Translations under genes and position numbers: made by a program
The notes under the pieces: generated by a model
What the model saw: only the letters and a program-made list of their open reading frames with translations
Database searches by the model: none
What the model was told of the DNA's origin: nothing
Shown here: piece after piece, positions 46,273 through 56,200 of the stretch
Layout: every line of letters starts with the position of its first letter
Numbering within the stretch: the first letter of the stretch is position 1
Origin: an uncultured Porphyromonadaceae bacterium
GTDB taxonomy: Bacteria > Bacteroidota > Bacteroidia > Bacteroidales > Muribaculaceae
Direction: 5' to 3'
Assembly: GCA_902495075.1 (NCBI GenBank)
Contig: CABUVO010000011.1
Location: forward strand, 41,844 to 105,843
Length of the DNA stretch: 64,000 nt

Positions 46273-47943
46273 GTGAAACCTATCGTTTTCTGCGAAGAAT
46301 TTACATCGATATCAGATCTCTTTCAATATCTTCCTGATGATTTCAAGAGGAGAGTTAAAACTTTTATCCGAAACGATAGATTCCATTATCTTGATGATTA
46401 CCTAAAGAAAATAGGGGCAACAAGTGTAATTATTGAATGTGAGTATGTCGACAGGAATTTCATTGAAGATTACTGCGGACATTACGCAAGATGTTTTAAT
46501 GATTATCCAAAGAAATGCCATAGATTGCACTTCTTTTCCCATAAAATATCCGAAAAGCACATCAAAGAGCGTCTTCTTCTGACATCTAACAGAGAGACCG
46601 ATAAGCGTTCATTACAAGAAAGCTATCTTGGATTTATTGTCTTGCGTCCAATCCCACAGGCAATGTTGGGAAAGGTATGCTTGAAAACTTATCCTCCAGA
46701 AGAAGGCAAGAATCGGATATTCCCTGTGCTTAAAGATTACAAAGCACATCTCTTAGGAGAAGAATTAATCGTAAAATCAATCGCATATCAAGAGCAAGAC
46801 AAAGTCATATCCGCATGTGCCACATCTGCTTTATGGTCTGCATTTCATGCTGTAGGGCAAAAGGATATTGAAGATATTCACTCTCCTTTTCACATAACCG
46901 AGAATGCACGAAAAGTTATAGCTTCATCCCATTCAAGCAATATTCTTGACAAAGGATTATATCTACCTCAAATGGCATCAGCCATCAAGGAAGAAGGTCT
47001 TGATCCATTAATGCTGGAGTTTCGTTCAATCAGCTATACGAAAGCACTTGTGCGGGCATACCTTAACATTGGACTACCTGTGATACTTGGCATGACACTG
47101 CGTTATCAAAATGAAACAGGTCAAGCAAATGGCAAGCTCAAGAAATTCCCAATCGGAGATCATGCGGTAGTAATAGCAGGCTATAATATAAACACTAACA
47201 AAATCCCACAATTCAGTTCTGACAACATCTCATCACATGGTTTGAAATTAGATCCATTGTTTATGATCGCATCTGGAATATCCAAATTTTATGTTCACGA
47301 TGATCAAATTGGTCCATTTGCATCAATGACATCCAGAGGTGAGTACTGGCAGCATCTTGAGACAAGATGGAACTACTATAAAAACAAAGAAGACGCAATA
47401 TATGCAACTCCTACCACCCTCATAATCCCATGCTATAAAAAAATACGGGTGCGTTTTGCATCAATCTGGAACTTCACATCATCCATCAACTCCCTCTTAG
47501 GAGATTTTTGGAGAACCAATGGGTATAATTTAGTTTGGGATATTAGACTAACATATGTCAATGATCTAAAACACAATGTCCTGTCAAATCACATACATAT
47601 ACCGAAAGAAAACAAATTAGAATTCTTAAGTTATCAGATGCCTCGTTATTTGTGGCAAGTGGATTGTTGGATCTCTCATAAAGAAGAAATAGAATCTAAG
47701 CCGGTTGCGACATATCTATTTGACGCAACAGATATGCCGACATCAGATCTTCTTGTCGCAGCACTTAATTATGATCCACAATTTTATTTTACATGCCAAA
47801 AATCGGCTGTCCTCATCACAGATGGCAAAACCGAACAAGATCTTCAGAATCTATTCCCCGATTTAACACTTAGAGCTCTTTTAGAAGCATATAAAAACGA
47901 TTCATTCACGGGAGAAATATTAAAATCATATTATCGGGAATAA
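46273..47943 (+). CDS. Large protein with papain/C39-like cysteine peptidase signatures, third gene of the islet
   Basis: A 556-residue cytoplasmic protein with a GTG start; no usable ATG lies nearby. Residues 1-160 are an N-terminal region with GFIVLRPIPQAMLGKV near its end. Residues about 165-350 fit a papain-like fold of the C39 type: a possible oxyanion Gln175, Cys182 at the start of a helix (ACATSALWSAF), His297 in the GDHAVVIAGYN strand, and Asp343 in HDDQIGPF. Residues 350-556 are of unknown type, with several aromatic-rich segments. There is no ABC or transport domain, so it is not a C39 bacteriocin processor. It may cut another islet protein or a host factor; the enzyme call rests on the order and context of the motifs. 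Confidence 0.65.
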   Translation: MKPIVFCEEFTSISDLFQYLPDDFKRRVKTFIRNDRFHYLDDYLKKIGATSVIIECEYVDRNFIEDYCGHYARCFNDYPKKCHRLHFFSHKISEKHIKERLLLTSNRETDKRSLQESYLGFIVLRPIPQAMLGKVCLKTYPPEEGKNRIFPVLKDYKAHLLGEELIVKSIAYQEQDKVISACATSALWSAFHAVGQKDIEDIHSPFHITENARKVIASSHSSNILDKGLYLPQMASAIKEEGLDPLMLEFRSISYTKALVRAYLNIGLPVILGMTLRYQNETGQANGKLKKFPIGDHAVVIAGYNINTNKIPQFSSDNISSHGLKLDPLFMIASGISKFYVHDDQIGPFASMTSRGEYWQHLETRWNYYKNKEDAIYATPTTLIIPCYKKIRVRFASIWNFTSSINSLLGDFWRTNGYNLVWDIRLTYVNDLKHNVLSNHIHIPKENKLEFLSYQMPRYLWQVDCWISHKEEIESKPVATYLFDATDMPTSDLLVAALNYDPQFYFTCQKSAVLITDGKTEQDLQNLFPDLTLRALLEAYKNDSFTGEILKSYYRE

Positions 47944-48640
47944 TAATATTTCCGGTAAAGAGAAAATACCTTTTTTGTGAATAGACATTGGTAGACTTGT
48001 TGCAAGGCTTTGTCCCACTTAGACAGTGGAACCTCAAATTAAGCTATAAAATCATTAGATAATATTTGGAGAAAATCAAGATGCCCAGTTTTGAATGTCT
48101 CTTCCATCACATGTAGAGTATATAGATATTTGTCCTGCAGTTTATGATGACAATATACATCAATCAAGACATCATCTCGCCATTTTCATATAGAATTGGA
48201 TAGAATAAGATATTTATTAGACCCTGCGATGGCGAGATTAAGATACTTTATTTTCAAGGCCTTATCCAGATAATTACATCCGACAATACAAATATATTGC
48301 GTTTTGGCGAGATAAAACAGGGACTATTAGACTAATCTTGGCGAGATATTTCATATCTCAATAAGCTGTTCTCTCTCATAATACGCATATACTGAAAAAC
48401 AAAATTACGAAATTATTCTGATTTACACATCAAAGAATGGCAGAGGCTTACAATTCCGGATGGTTTTTCAGTCCCGAATATCAAGAGGCGTTTCGGCTTT
48501 GGCTTTTTCGTTGCAGGCAAAACAATATCGGAAAGAGTAAATCCGTCAGTGACGTTTGAGTGAACTCCGCACAATCACTGACCGCTTTACCACTATGAAA
48601 GAGCCCCATTCAGCCCCATCTCGAGAAAAGGGGAAAGGGC
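47944..48640. other. About 700-base region without a convincing gene; short repeats
   Basis: Stop codons are frequent in all frames. The word GGCGAGAT occurs three times on the plus strand (48231-48238, 48306-48313, 48340-48347) and once on the minus strand (48174-48181), with A/T-rich sequence between. A 40-codon frame at 48437-48559 (MAEAYNSGWFFSPEYQEAF at its start) has no known relative and is not called. The region may be decayed sequence, or regulatory DNA of the islet. Confidence 0.5.
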
Positions 48641-48676
48641 GTAAAAAGCGTGAGGCGGCTGCTGAGCAGTCGCCTC
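48641..48676 (-). terminator. Rho-independent terminator of the SusC-D-E-F operon
   Basis: Read on the minus strand, a stem of GAGGCG and CTGCT pairing with AGCAG and CGCCTC (48676-48652, one mismatch) is followed closely by TTTTT (48647-48643). It lies 29 bases after the stop codon of the last gene. Confidence 0.75.
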
Positions 48677-48704
48677 CCGAGTATGTTGGGAATGTGGGAG
48701 CGGA

Positions 48705-50072
48705 TTATTTCGCGGTGAGTGTGCAGGTGTAGGGCACCTTGCTGAGATCAAGGGTCACAGCGTATGTGCCGGCTGCGACATCAATGTTCGCACCCCAGAG
48801 GGCAAGCTTATCCAGTGAGCCGCCAAGGTCTGCATCCCAACCACCGTTTACACGGAATTTAAAGTTGGTAGCAGCGGTTGCTGTCATCTCGCCTGTCCAG
48901 GTGAGCATGTCAGCACTCGGAGTCAGGAATATATCATTATCCCAATCGCCGTTAAGACCGATCACGCCAATCTTCTCTACATGGAGAAGAGCAATGCTAA
49001 GGTCATTGAGATTAGCCTTAACCCACCAGAATCCGGCAGGAACAGTCTCAATATTCGGACCTCCAGGTGCGCTATCAAGTCGGTCACCTTGTAACCCCCA
49101 AGCCATATCCCAATTGTCAACATTTGCGCAAAGTTTGAATTCACCTTTCTCGCCTCCTTCTTCACCTGTTCTTGTGAAACCGAAGTATGTAGCATAGTCT
49201 GTAGTGTAAAGCTGCATCGAAGCGGGCTGACTCCAACCGTTACCGGAGCCTGGTGTATAAAGCACCTCATATGCAAATGTCAGGGTATACGTTTTCTCAA
49301 GCATATTAGCTACGAGGCGATAGCGCCCCGGAGCTGAAATCGTACCTTCCGCACCAAGTGCGAGTTCCGATGCCCCAGAGGGACCATAACACTGAGCTGC
49401 AGTTGCAGTTCCTTCTACGCTACCAGGGACAACACTCCACTTGAATCCAGCAGCTGCCTCGGCATCTGAAACCTCAAATATGGCGATAAAGTTATTATCC
49501 ACATATGCGTGAAGAGGACTGTGCTCCATCTTCTGGCTGAGTGTTCCGCCGAGATAATACGTGTTCTCGATATCAAGTTTCTTGTCAACGGGAAGCACGT
49601 TAACCTGCTGCTTGAGATAATAGAAATTATCACCACCGAGACGAGACTGCTGATCGCCGACATTAGCATAAACCTCGATTCCCATCCAAGGTGTCACAAC
49701 CTCAGGAGTGATATTATAATACTCCACAATTATATCCTCAAGATCATTGGCATTAATCTGACCATTGACTATAGGAAGAGTCTGCGCTCCAGCCATAGTC
49801 TCATCCTTCGCCACAGCGAGTTTCATATCAAATTTAGTACCTTCCGGGAAATCAACTGTCTCTGCAATAGAGGCAACAGAAACTTTCTTATTTACATTAT
49901 TCTCAAGGTCAATCGTGCCCTTATAGGCATCGGAAGCGGCAACTGTCACCCCCTCGGCAGAAGCTACAGGTTCCTGCGGGTTTACCTGCGCAATTCCAAG
50001 ATCACTCTTGTCATCGCAAGCTGTAAAGCCGAGAGCAAGAGCCGCCATCAGAAATATACTGTATTTTTTCAT
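48705..50072 (-). CDS. SusF/SusE-like outer-membrane glycan-binding lipoprotein
   Basis: A 455-residue lipoprotein starting at the ATG at 50072 (lipobox GFTAC, near residue 19). The longer upstream frame adds no signal sequence. The N-terminal part is a SusE-type beta domain. The C-terminal half holds at least two carbohydrate-binding modules: one near SGNGWSQPASMQLYTTDYAT and one near VIGLNGDWDNDIFLTP, which ends the protein. Tryptophans in each module could stack on sugar rings. In the classical starch system SusE and SusF hold starch at the cell surface. Here the ligand may be an alpha-glucan, inferred from family only. It is the last gene of the operon and is followed by a terminator. Confidence 0.87.
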   Translation of the reverse strand: MKKYSIFLMAALALGFTACDDKSDLGIAQVNPQEPVASAEGVTVAASDAYKGTIDLENNVNKKVSVASIAETVDFPEGTKFDMKLAVAKDETMAGAQTLPIVNGQINANDLEDIIVEYYNITPEVVTPWMGIEVYANVGDQQSRLGGDNFYYLKQQVNVLPVDKKLDIENTYYLGGTLSQKMEHSPLHAYVDNNFIAIFEVSDAEAAAGFKWSVVPGSVEGTATAAQCYGPSGASELALGAEGTISAPGRYRLVANMLEKTYTLTFAYEVLYTPGSGNGWSQPASMQLYTTDYATYFGFTRTGEEGGEKGEFKLCANVDNWDMAWGLQGDRLDSAPGGPNIETVPAGFWWVKANLNDLSIALLHVEKIGVIGLNGDWDNDIFLTPSADMLTWTGEMTATAATNFKFRVNGGWDADLGGSLDKLALWGANIDVAAGTYAVTLDLSKVPYTCTLTAK

Positions 50073-50149
50073 ATTTTCTTTAGTTGTTTGAGTCCGCCGG
50101 AGTTCGTCGGAACTATCTCCGGCGGATTTTATGAACAATTGCTTTCGGT

Positions 50150-51424
50150 TTATTTAGCCTGAATATCGATTGTATTGGAATTCATGTCGTAGGTAAAGTC
50201 AACTTCACCACCAGCCCAGCCGCTGATTGTCCAGTTAGACTGAGAATCCTTAACACAATTACCTGTGTAAGGCAGTGTGATTTCAGGATTACCGGAACCT
50301 TCTGCACCGATGGAACCTACTGCCCAGTCACCAAGTTCAGTGTAAATGCGGAGCATGAATTGACCAGCAGGAATATTATAAGTTCCCTTATAGATATTTG
50401 AACCTCCGGGAGTTTCTACAAGAGGCGCTTTGTCGTTATTGACATCCCAGCCGGGGAAAGCACCTATCAGATAAACTTTTTTAGGCTCAGCCATCTGCAT
50501 CTTGATAGTCATCGCTTTCAGGTCGACAGTGATTTCAAGATTACCGCCTGTCCAAGAAGCATCTTGCCATGAGCCTTTACCAAGTTTATCACCTTTCTTC
50601 TTACCCATGAATACGGGACCTTCATAGACACCATCCGTGAAGCTTATATCTTTAGGACTGTCGGCATCTTGAGAACCAACCGCATTACTCTCCCAATCAC
50701 CAAGAGCGCTATAGAAGCGGAACTGGAACTGTTCAGCAGGTATAAATACATTGCCAAAGAATACCTTGGTTCCGATACCGGTTTCTTCAAGATATACCTG
50801 ATCTGCATTGATATCCCATCCTGTGGGCTGACCGATAAGATAGAGTTTGCCCGGTTCTGTAACGGGAATATAAGAAGATACATTAAGCTTGATAGCATTC
50901 GACCAGATTTCACTCTGAGGAGCATTTGCAAGAGCTGCGTGAACGCGCACTGCTACAGGCACTGTCTCATGCTTATAATTGTCTAAATCAAAACCATATA
51001 GAGAGTTCACACCGGCACAGAACACTTCTCCGGGAATTGTGATCTGAGCTGACGAGGTAATGGTCTCAAGAGTGAACGCCAATGGAAGTTCATCTGTTCC
51101 GAGGATGGCGTTATCTTCAGCTGTGTCACCTGTCTTCTCAGCTGCATCCCAAGCAGCGAAATCCGCCTCGCTCTTTGCGAGCTGCACGGTATAATCGGGT
51201 GTACACCCAAGTCCATAATTAGGTTGAGAAACAGTGAAAGTGATGTCATTGAGAGGTTTGTAGTTCTCATCATCACGGAAGATATATGTCTGGTCGCCCA
51301 TCGCCGGAGTATTGAGCACAAACTCCGTTGGCACCTCAAGACGAGGCTGAGTGTCATCCTTGCAGCCTGTCAATCCGAGACCGAGCGCCATGACGAGCAA
51401 TGTAAATAATGATATCTTTTTCAT
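50150..51424 (-). CDS. SusE-like outer-membrane glycan-binding lipoprotein
   Basis: A 424-residue lipoprotein with a lipobox GLTGC (Cys21). An N-terminal SusE domain (about 32-180, beginning PTEFVLNTPAMGDQ) is followed by two similar starch-binding-type modules: about 190-310 (LYLIGQPTGWDINADQ) and about 312-424 (VYLIGAFPGWDVNNDK). Each module has the GxxxGWD motif, with a tryptophan expected at the sugar-binding site. It lies 21 bases after susD and 77 bases before the SusF-like gene. Maltodextrin binding is the best guess from the family, but sequence alone does not fix the ligand. Confidence 0.9.
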   Translation of the reverse strand: MKKISLFTLLVMALGLGLTGCKDDTQPRLEVPTEFVLNTPAMGDQTYIFRDDENYKPLNDITFTVSQPNYGLGCTPDYTVQLAKSEADFAAWDAAEKTGDTAEDNAILGTDELPLAFTLETITSSAQITIPGEVFCAGVNSLYGFDLDNYKHETVPVAVRVHAALANAPQSEIWSNAIKLNVSSYIPVTEPGKLYLIGQPTGWDINADQVYLEETGIGTKVFFGNVFIPAEQFQFRFYSALGDWESNAVGSQDADSPKDISFTDGVYEGPVFMGKKKGDKLGKGSWQDASWTGGNLEITVDLKAMTIKMQMAEPKKVYLIGAFPGWDVNNDKAPLVETPGGSNIYKGTYNIPAGQFMLRIYTELGDWAVGSIGAEGSGNPEITLPYTGNCVKDSQSNWTISGWAGGEVDFTYDMNSNTIDIQAK

Positions 51425-51445
51425 TTGATTTCAATTGTTTGATTA

Positions 51446-53224
51446 TTATTTCACATAACCCGGATTCTGCTGATAAGTTCCGGCTGCATAAGAAGCTACG
51501 ATCGCGCTTGGAATAGGATAAACAGACATATAATCAGCGATTGCTGTTCCAGTTGCAGTTCCATTTTTCCAGTTCCAGTTGTAAACGTTACCAGTGAATT
51601 TACCAAAACGTATAAGGTCTGTTCGACGAAGATTTTCCCAATATAGTTCACGAGCGCGCTCATCAAGCACATTGTCGGCAGTCATATTCTGAATCGGAGC
51701 AAGCCCTGCACGCTGACGAACCCAGTTGAGATACTGCTGACCTGTAGTAGTTGAGCCCGCACCATGAAGAGAAGCTTCAGCTGCCATGAGATATACATCG
51801 GCGAGACGAATCAAAGGAAGATCTGTGTCACAGAAGTTATAGTTAGCCTCCACTGTCATTGAAGCATCCGGAGAGATACGGTTAAGACCGGTTGTTGGAT
51901 CTTTGAAACGGTAGTAAGTACCATCAGCCGCTGTCTTAACATTCGTAAACTTGATAGGCAGATAACCATCAGTAAACTTAGAGATAGTCTCGTTAGTGAT
52001 GGTGTAACCTGCATCTTCAGTTAGCCACAAATAAGCACGACCATCGGTTGTCAGATCAAAGAGCTGCGAGAATTGTTCACGTGCGTGCATACAAGCCCAT
52101 GCAGACTGGAAGCCATACCATGTCTTATTACAAAAACCTTTTGTCAGCTCCTTGTCACCAAAGTCTCCAATCACACCCATGATAAGGAAGTCCGTGCCAC
52201 CATAGCTCTGGGTGTCCATATTGTCATAAGGAAGTCCCATAAGGATCTCATTGCTTCCGGCAGCAGCCTTACCCGGCATAAACTTATCGTTAGTTGCGCC
52301 AAACAAAGCGAGATAATCGGAAGCAAGACCATGATTCGAATTGGTGTTATGATCCTTGATGATCTGCTCGCACATGTCCCAGCATTTCTTCCATCCGGCA
52401 TCCGAAGCGCCATCAGTGAAGACTTTCTCGTTAAGATAGAAGCGAGCGAGAAGACCGCGCACTGCATCTTTACCGATACGTCCGTATTTGGGAGTATGGT
52501 TGGCAGGCCAGTTGGCAAGCACATCCTCGAGATCCGCAACAACCTTATTGTAAAGGGCAGCGCGGCTTGCAGCCTGAGGAGGAACAGTGCCATAAGGAAT
52601 TGGATTACCAGCATCATCAACATCCCAAGCAACAGCTGCACGACCGAAGAAGTCGATAACTTGGAAATATGAATAAGCGCGAAGCACACGTGCCTCAAGA
52701 CAGAACTGAGCAATCTCCTCGGTCATCGGTTTGTTGTCGGGAGAGGTAAGCTGTGTAGGATCGATACCCCAGTCTCCGAGATTCTTCATATTACGAAGGA
52801 AATCGTTGCAGACTGCGATATGAGTGTAGAAACGTGAGTATGCAAGGTTTAGCACAGGGTTGTCAGAACCCCAGGTAGCCTTTACAAGCTCCTCTACACC
52901 GGCATCGGAGAAATAGATCCATGCTGCCTCATCAGTCGGGAATTCATTCAGCATGAAGATAGCACGTGAATAGCAGGACATACCTGCGTCCGGGCTGGTA
53001 ATATCGGAAGAGCCAGCACCACCTTGACCCGAAATTGTCATGCCGGCATAACAGTTTGCCATCAGTCCGGCTATATATTCCTGGGGATTATCGACAAACT
53101 GACCGGAAGTAACGACCGACGGGTCTTTCGGCTCCTGATCAAGATCGCCAACGCACGCCGTGAAAGTGCCGGCTGCGGCAATCACCAGTGAACTTGCGAT
53201 AAATTTATTTATATATGATTTCAT
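51446..53224 (-). CDS. SusD/RagB-type glycan-binding lipoprotein (PUL 3)
   Basis: A 592-residue SusD family lipoprotein with a lipobox ending FTAC (Cys24), followed by VGDLDQEPKDPSVVT. The TPR-type helices span the first half. The C-terminal part has DERARELYWENLRRTDLIRF, and the end is YQQNPGYVK, all typical. It follows susC by 19 bases and precedes susE by 21. It should cap the SusC barrel and hand oligosaccharides over for import. Its N-terminal pattern (DLDQEPKDPSV) is of the kind seen in SusD proteins of starch-type systems. Confidence 0.94.
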   Translation of the reverse strand: MKSYINKFIASSLVIAAAGTFTACVGDLDQEPKDPSVVTSGQFVDNPQEYIAGLMANCYAGMTISGQGGAGSSDITSPDAGMSCYSRAIFMLNEFPTDEAAWIYFSDAGVEELVKATWGSDNPVLNLAYSRFYTHIAVCNDFLRNMKNLGDWGIDPTQLTSPDNKPMTEEIAQFCLEARVLRAYSYFQVIDFFGRAAVAWDVDDAGNPIPYGTVPPQAASRAALYNKVVADLEDVLANWPANHTPKYGRIGKDAVRGLLARFYLNEKVFTDGASDAGWKKCWDMCEQIIKDHNTNSNHGLASDYLALFGATNDKFMPGKAAAGSNEILMGLPYDNMDTQSYGGTDFLIMGVIGDFGDKELTKGFCNKTWYGFQSAWACMHAREQFSQLFDLTTDGRAYLWLTEDAGYTITNETISKFTDGYLPIKFTNVKTAADGTYYRFKDPTTGLNRISPDASMTVEANYNFCDTDLPLIRLADVYLMAAEASLHGAGSTTTGQQYLNWVRQRAGLAPIQNMTADNVLDERARELYWENLRRTDLIRFGKFTGNVYNWNWKNGTATGTAIADYMSVYPIPSAIVASYAAGTYQQNPGYVK

Positions 53225-53243
53225 AAATTTTTCTTTTGATGAT

Positions 53244-56200
53244 TTAGAATGTTGCGATAAGACCTACTGTATAGCTTACAGGACGCGGATATGTCGAATT
53301 GTCAATACCGCCATTGATCTCCGGATCGATTCCTTTATATTTGGTGATCACGAAAGGATTCTGAACTGCGCCATAGAGGCGAAGACGGAGATTATTATTG
53401 AACAGGTTTGCCCATGTATAGCCAAGGGTGATATTGTCGCAGCGGAGGAAGCCCGCATTGCGAAGGTAGTAATCTGAACGATACTGCTCGCCGTTGAAGT
53501 AAACATCATTGTCAACCATATTCATCAAGCGGCTATTGACAGCAACGTTATTAAAGAATGTGCGTTTAGCCATCACATTGTTGTAAACGTAGTTGCCGAT
53601 ATTTGCACGCAACGAGAATGAAAGATCAAATCCCTTGTAAGAGAAATTATTGGTCCAGGTCATTGTAACTTTGGGATCCGGACTGTGTTTTATGACACGG
53701 TCATCATCGTTGATCACACCGTCACCATTCTGATCAACATATGCACCTTCAATTGGCTTGCCGTCCTGATCATAGATCTGTTCAAGAAGCCAGAAAGAGC
53801 TTGCGGGATAACCTACAGCGTGCACCTGGCCCTGAAGACCTGTCGAACCAATGCCGCCGAGCTGAACGAGCTCACCCTGTACAAGTTTAGTAATCTTGTT
53901 CTTGTTCCAAGCAACGTTGTAGCTTGTGTTCCATGTGAAATCTTCAGTATCAATCACACGTGCACCGATTGTAGCCTCAAGACCGATGTTACGAAGTGAA
54001 CCGATATTCTGAATGATTGAGTTGGTAGTCATAGCACCCGGAGGGAATGTCACAGCTGAAAGAAGATCCTTTGATTCGCGAAGATACCAATCAAGAGCTA
54101 CAGTCAGACGATTGTTCCACCATGCCATATCAAGACCAACGTTCCAAGTAGTAGTTGTTTCCCATTTGAGATTCTTATTGTAAGCAGCAGGATAGAATGT
54201 GCTCATGTTAGATCCATAGGAACCATTGTACATATTAGGATAATAAGAACCGCCATAGAATGTGGAAGCTGTGTAGGTAGGCATATAATCGAAGTAACCG
54301 CCCACAGCCTGCTGACCGGTCTGACCCCAACCGAGACGAAGCTTAAACTCATTCATATCCTGAGCGATCTTCTCCATGAAAGGCATGTTGTTGAGTTTCC
54401 AGCCAAGGGCAACTGAGGGGAAGAGAGCCCAACGGTTGTCTTTAGAGAAACGGGAAGTACCGTCATCTCGAAGAGTGAATGTCAGAAGATATGTATCCTT
54501 GAACGAATAATTCAGACGACCGAAGAACGATACAAGTACGAGATTACCTGAATTCCAATCATTGTTCGGGTTTGTATTGAATTCTGAATAGTTATATGGG
54601 AGACCTATATTCTTTTCTGATTCCGGATTAACATAAAGTCCACCGGCATCATTGGGCAGAAGGAAACCTGCTGTAGTATATTTCTCCTGTCTCCAACCAT
54701 GAGCATCAAAACGCTGATAAGAATAACCAGCCATCACATCAAGACTTGAGTAGATTGCATCGAAATCTTTCTTATAATTAAGATAGAAATCGAGAAGGGT
54801 GTTGCGACGGAGTTCGTAACTCTTTGTTGAATATCCTGCGCCATTCTTGTCATAAGAATTCCAAGCTGTCGGAGAGTTCTGATCAAGAAGGATTGTGTTT
54901 GTTGCCTTGCTCACATCGTAACCAAGGTTGAGGTTCACATGAAGTTCGGGGAGGAAATGGAGAGCATAATCCAACTGCAAGTTACCGTTCGAACGATAAA
55001 TGTCCGCAGTGTTGTCTTTATCTGTAGCTTGAGCGAGGGGATTGATTGTACCCTGGTCATTCCAGTTCAAACCTGAAAGGTTTGAGCTATAACCATTATA
55101 ATAATATGAGAAGAGGGCTCCCTCCTGAGTAGGAATGTTGCTGTAAATCGGACGCGTCGGGTCTGCATCAATAGCGTTACCGGTACAACCTTCGTCTGTG
55201 AAACGGTTTCTGATATAATAACCTTTCACATTGGCACTAACTTTAAGTTTACCATCAAAGAATTCAGGAGTAAGATTGAATCCGGCAGTAACACGCTGCA
55301 TCTGAGAATCTTTGAGGATACCATTATTCATTGTGTAAGAAGCCGCAACACGATAAGGAAGAAAACCTGCCTTACCACCTACAGAAAGATTGTAGTCGTG
55401 AGAAACAGCAGTACGAAGCACTTCCTTTTGCCAGTCTGTATTTGTGTTTTCATCCGCTGCCCCATTCATATAAAGCATTCCTGCCTGCTCTGAATTTTCA
55501 CCGAAATGATTTTTCACGATATCACGGAATTCAGGACCACTAAGCACATCCCAAGTCTTACGGGCATGGTTAACAGTTACATTAGCTGAGAAATTCACCT
55601 GCGGACGACCGCTTTTACCTTTCTTGGTTGTGATGATGATGACACCGTTAGATGCACGCGAACCATAAATGGCAGTTGCAGAAGCATCTTTGAGAATAGT
55701 CATTGACTCGATGTTGTCAGGTGAAATCATTGCCAGAGGGTTAGCCATACCATTAACGCCATCATTGCTCAAAGGCACACCGTCAAGCACGATAAGAGGG
55801 TCGTTGGAAGCGTTAAGTGATGCGCCACCACGGATACGGATAGTTGCACCGCCTTCAGGGCTACCACCATTTGATGTGACAACCACACCGGGGCTTGCAC
55901 CAACGAGCAGATCCTGAGCAGATGTGGAGATGTTGGCATCAACCTCATTCGGGTTGATGACAGCCACCGAACCGGTTGCATCGGATTTTTTCACGGAACC
56001 GTAACCGATCACGACAGTCTCCTGAAGCATCTGGGCATTTGCCTTCATCACGATGTTAAGGTGTGTCTGACCGTTCACCGGCACTTCCATCGGGTCGTAG
56101 CCTACGTAGCTCACAACCAGAGTGGCATTCTTGGGAACATTGATGGAGAAGTTACCATCTATGTCTGCCGATACGCCGTTAGAGGTGCCTTTCTCCATAA

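Noticed and set aside
48174..48347. CRISPR array suspected from the repeated GGCGAGAT word
   Set aside because: The repeated unit is only 8 bases, one copy is inverted, spacing is irregular and no cas gene is present.
48437..48559. 40-codon frame beginning MAEAYNSGWFFSPEYQEAF
   Set aside because: Protein-like composition but no promoter, partner or known relative; it may be a decayed fragment. Described under the 47944-48640 region rather than called.
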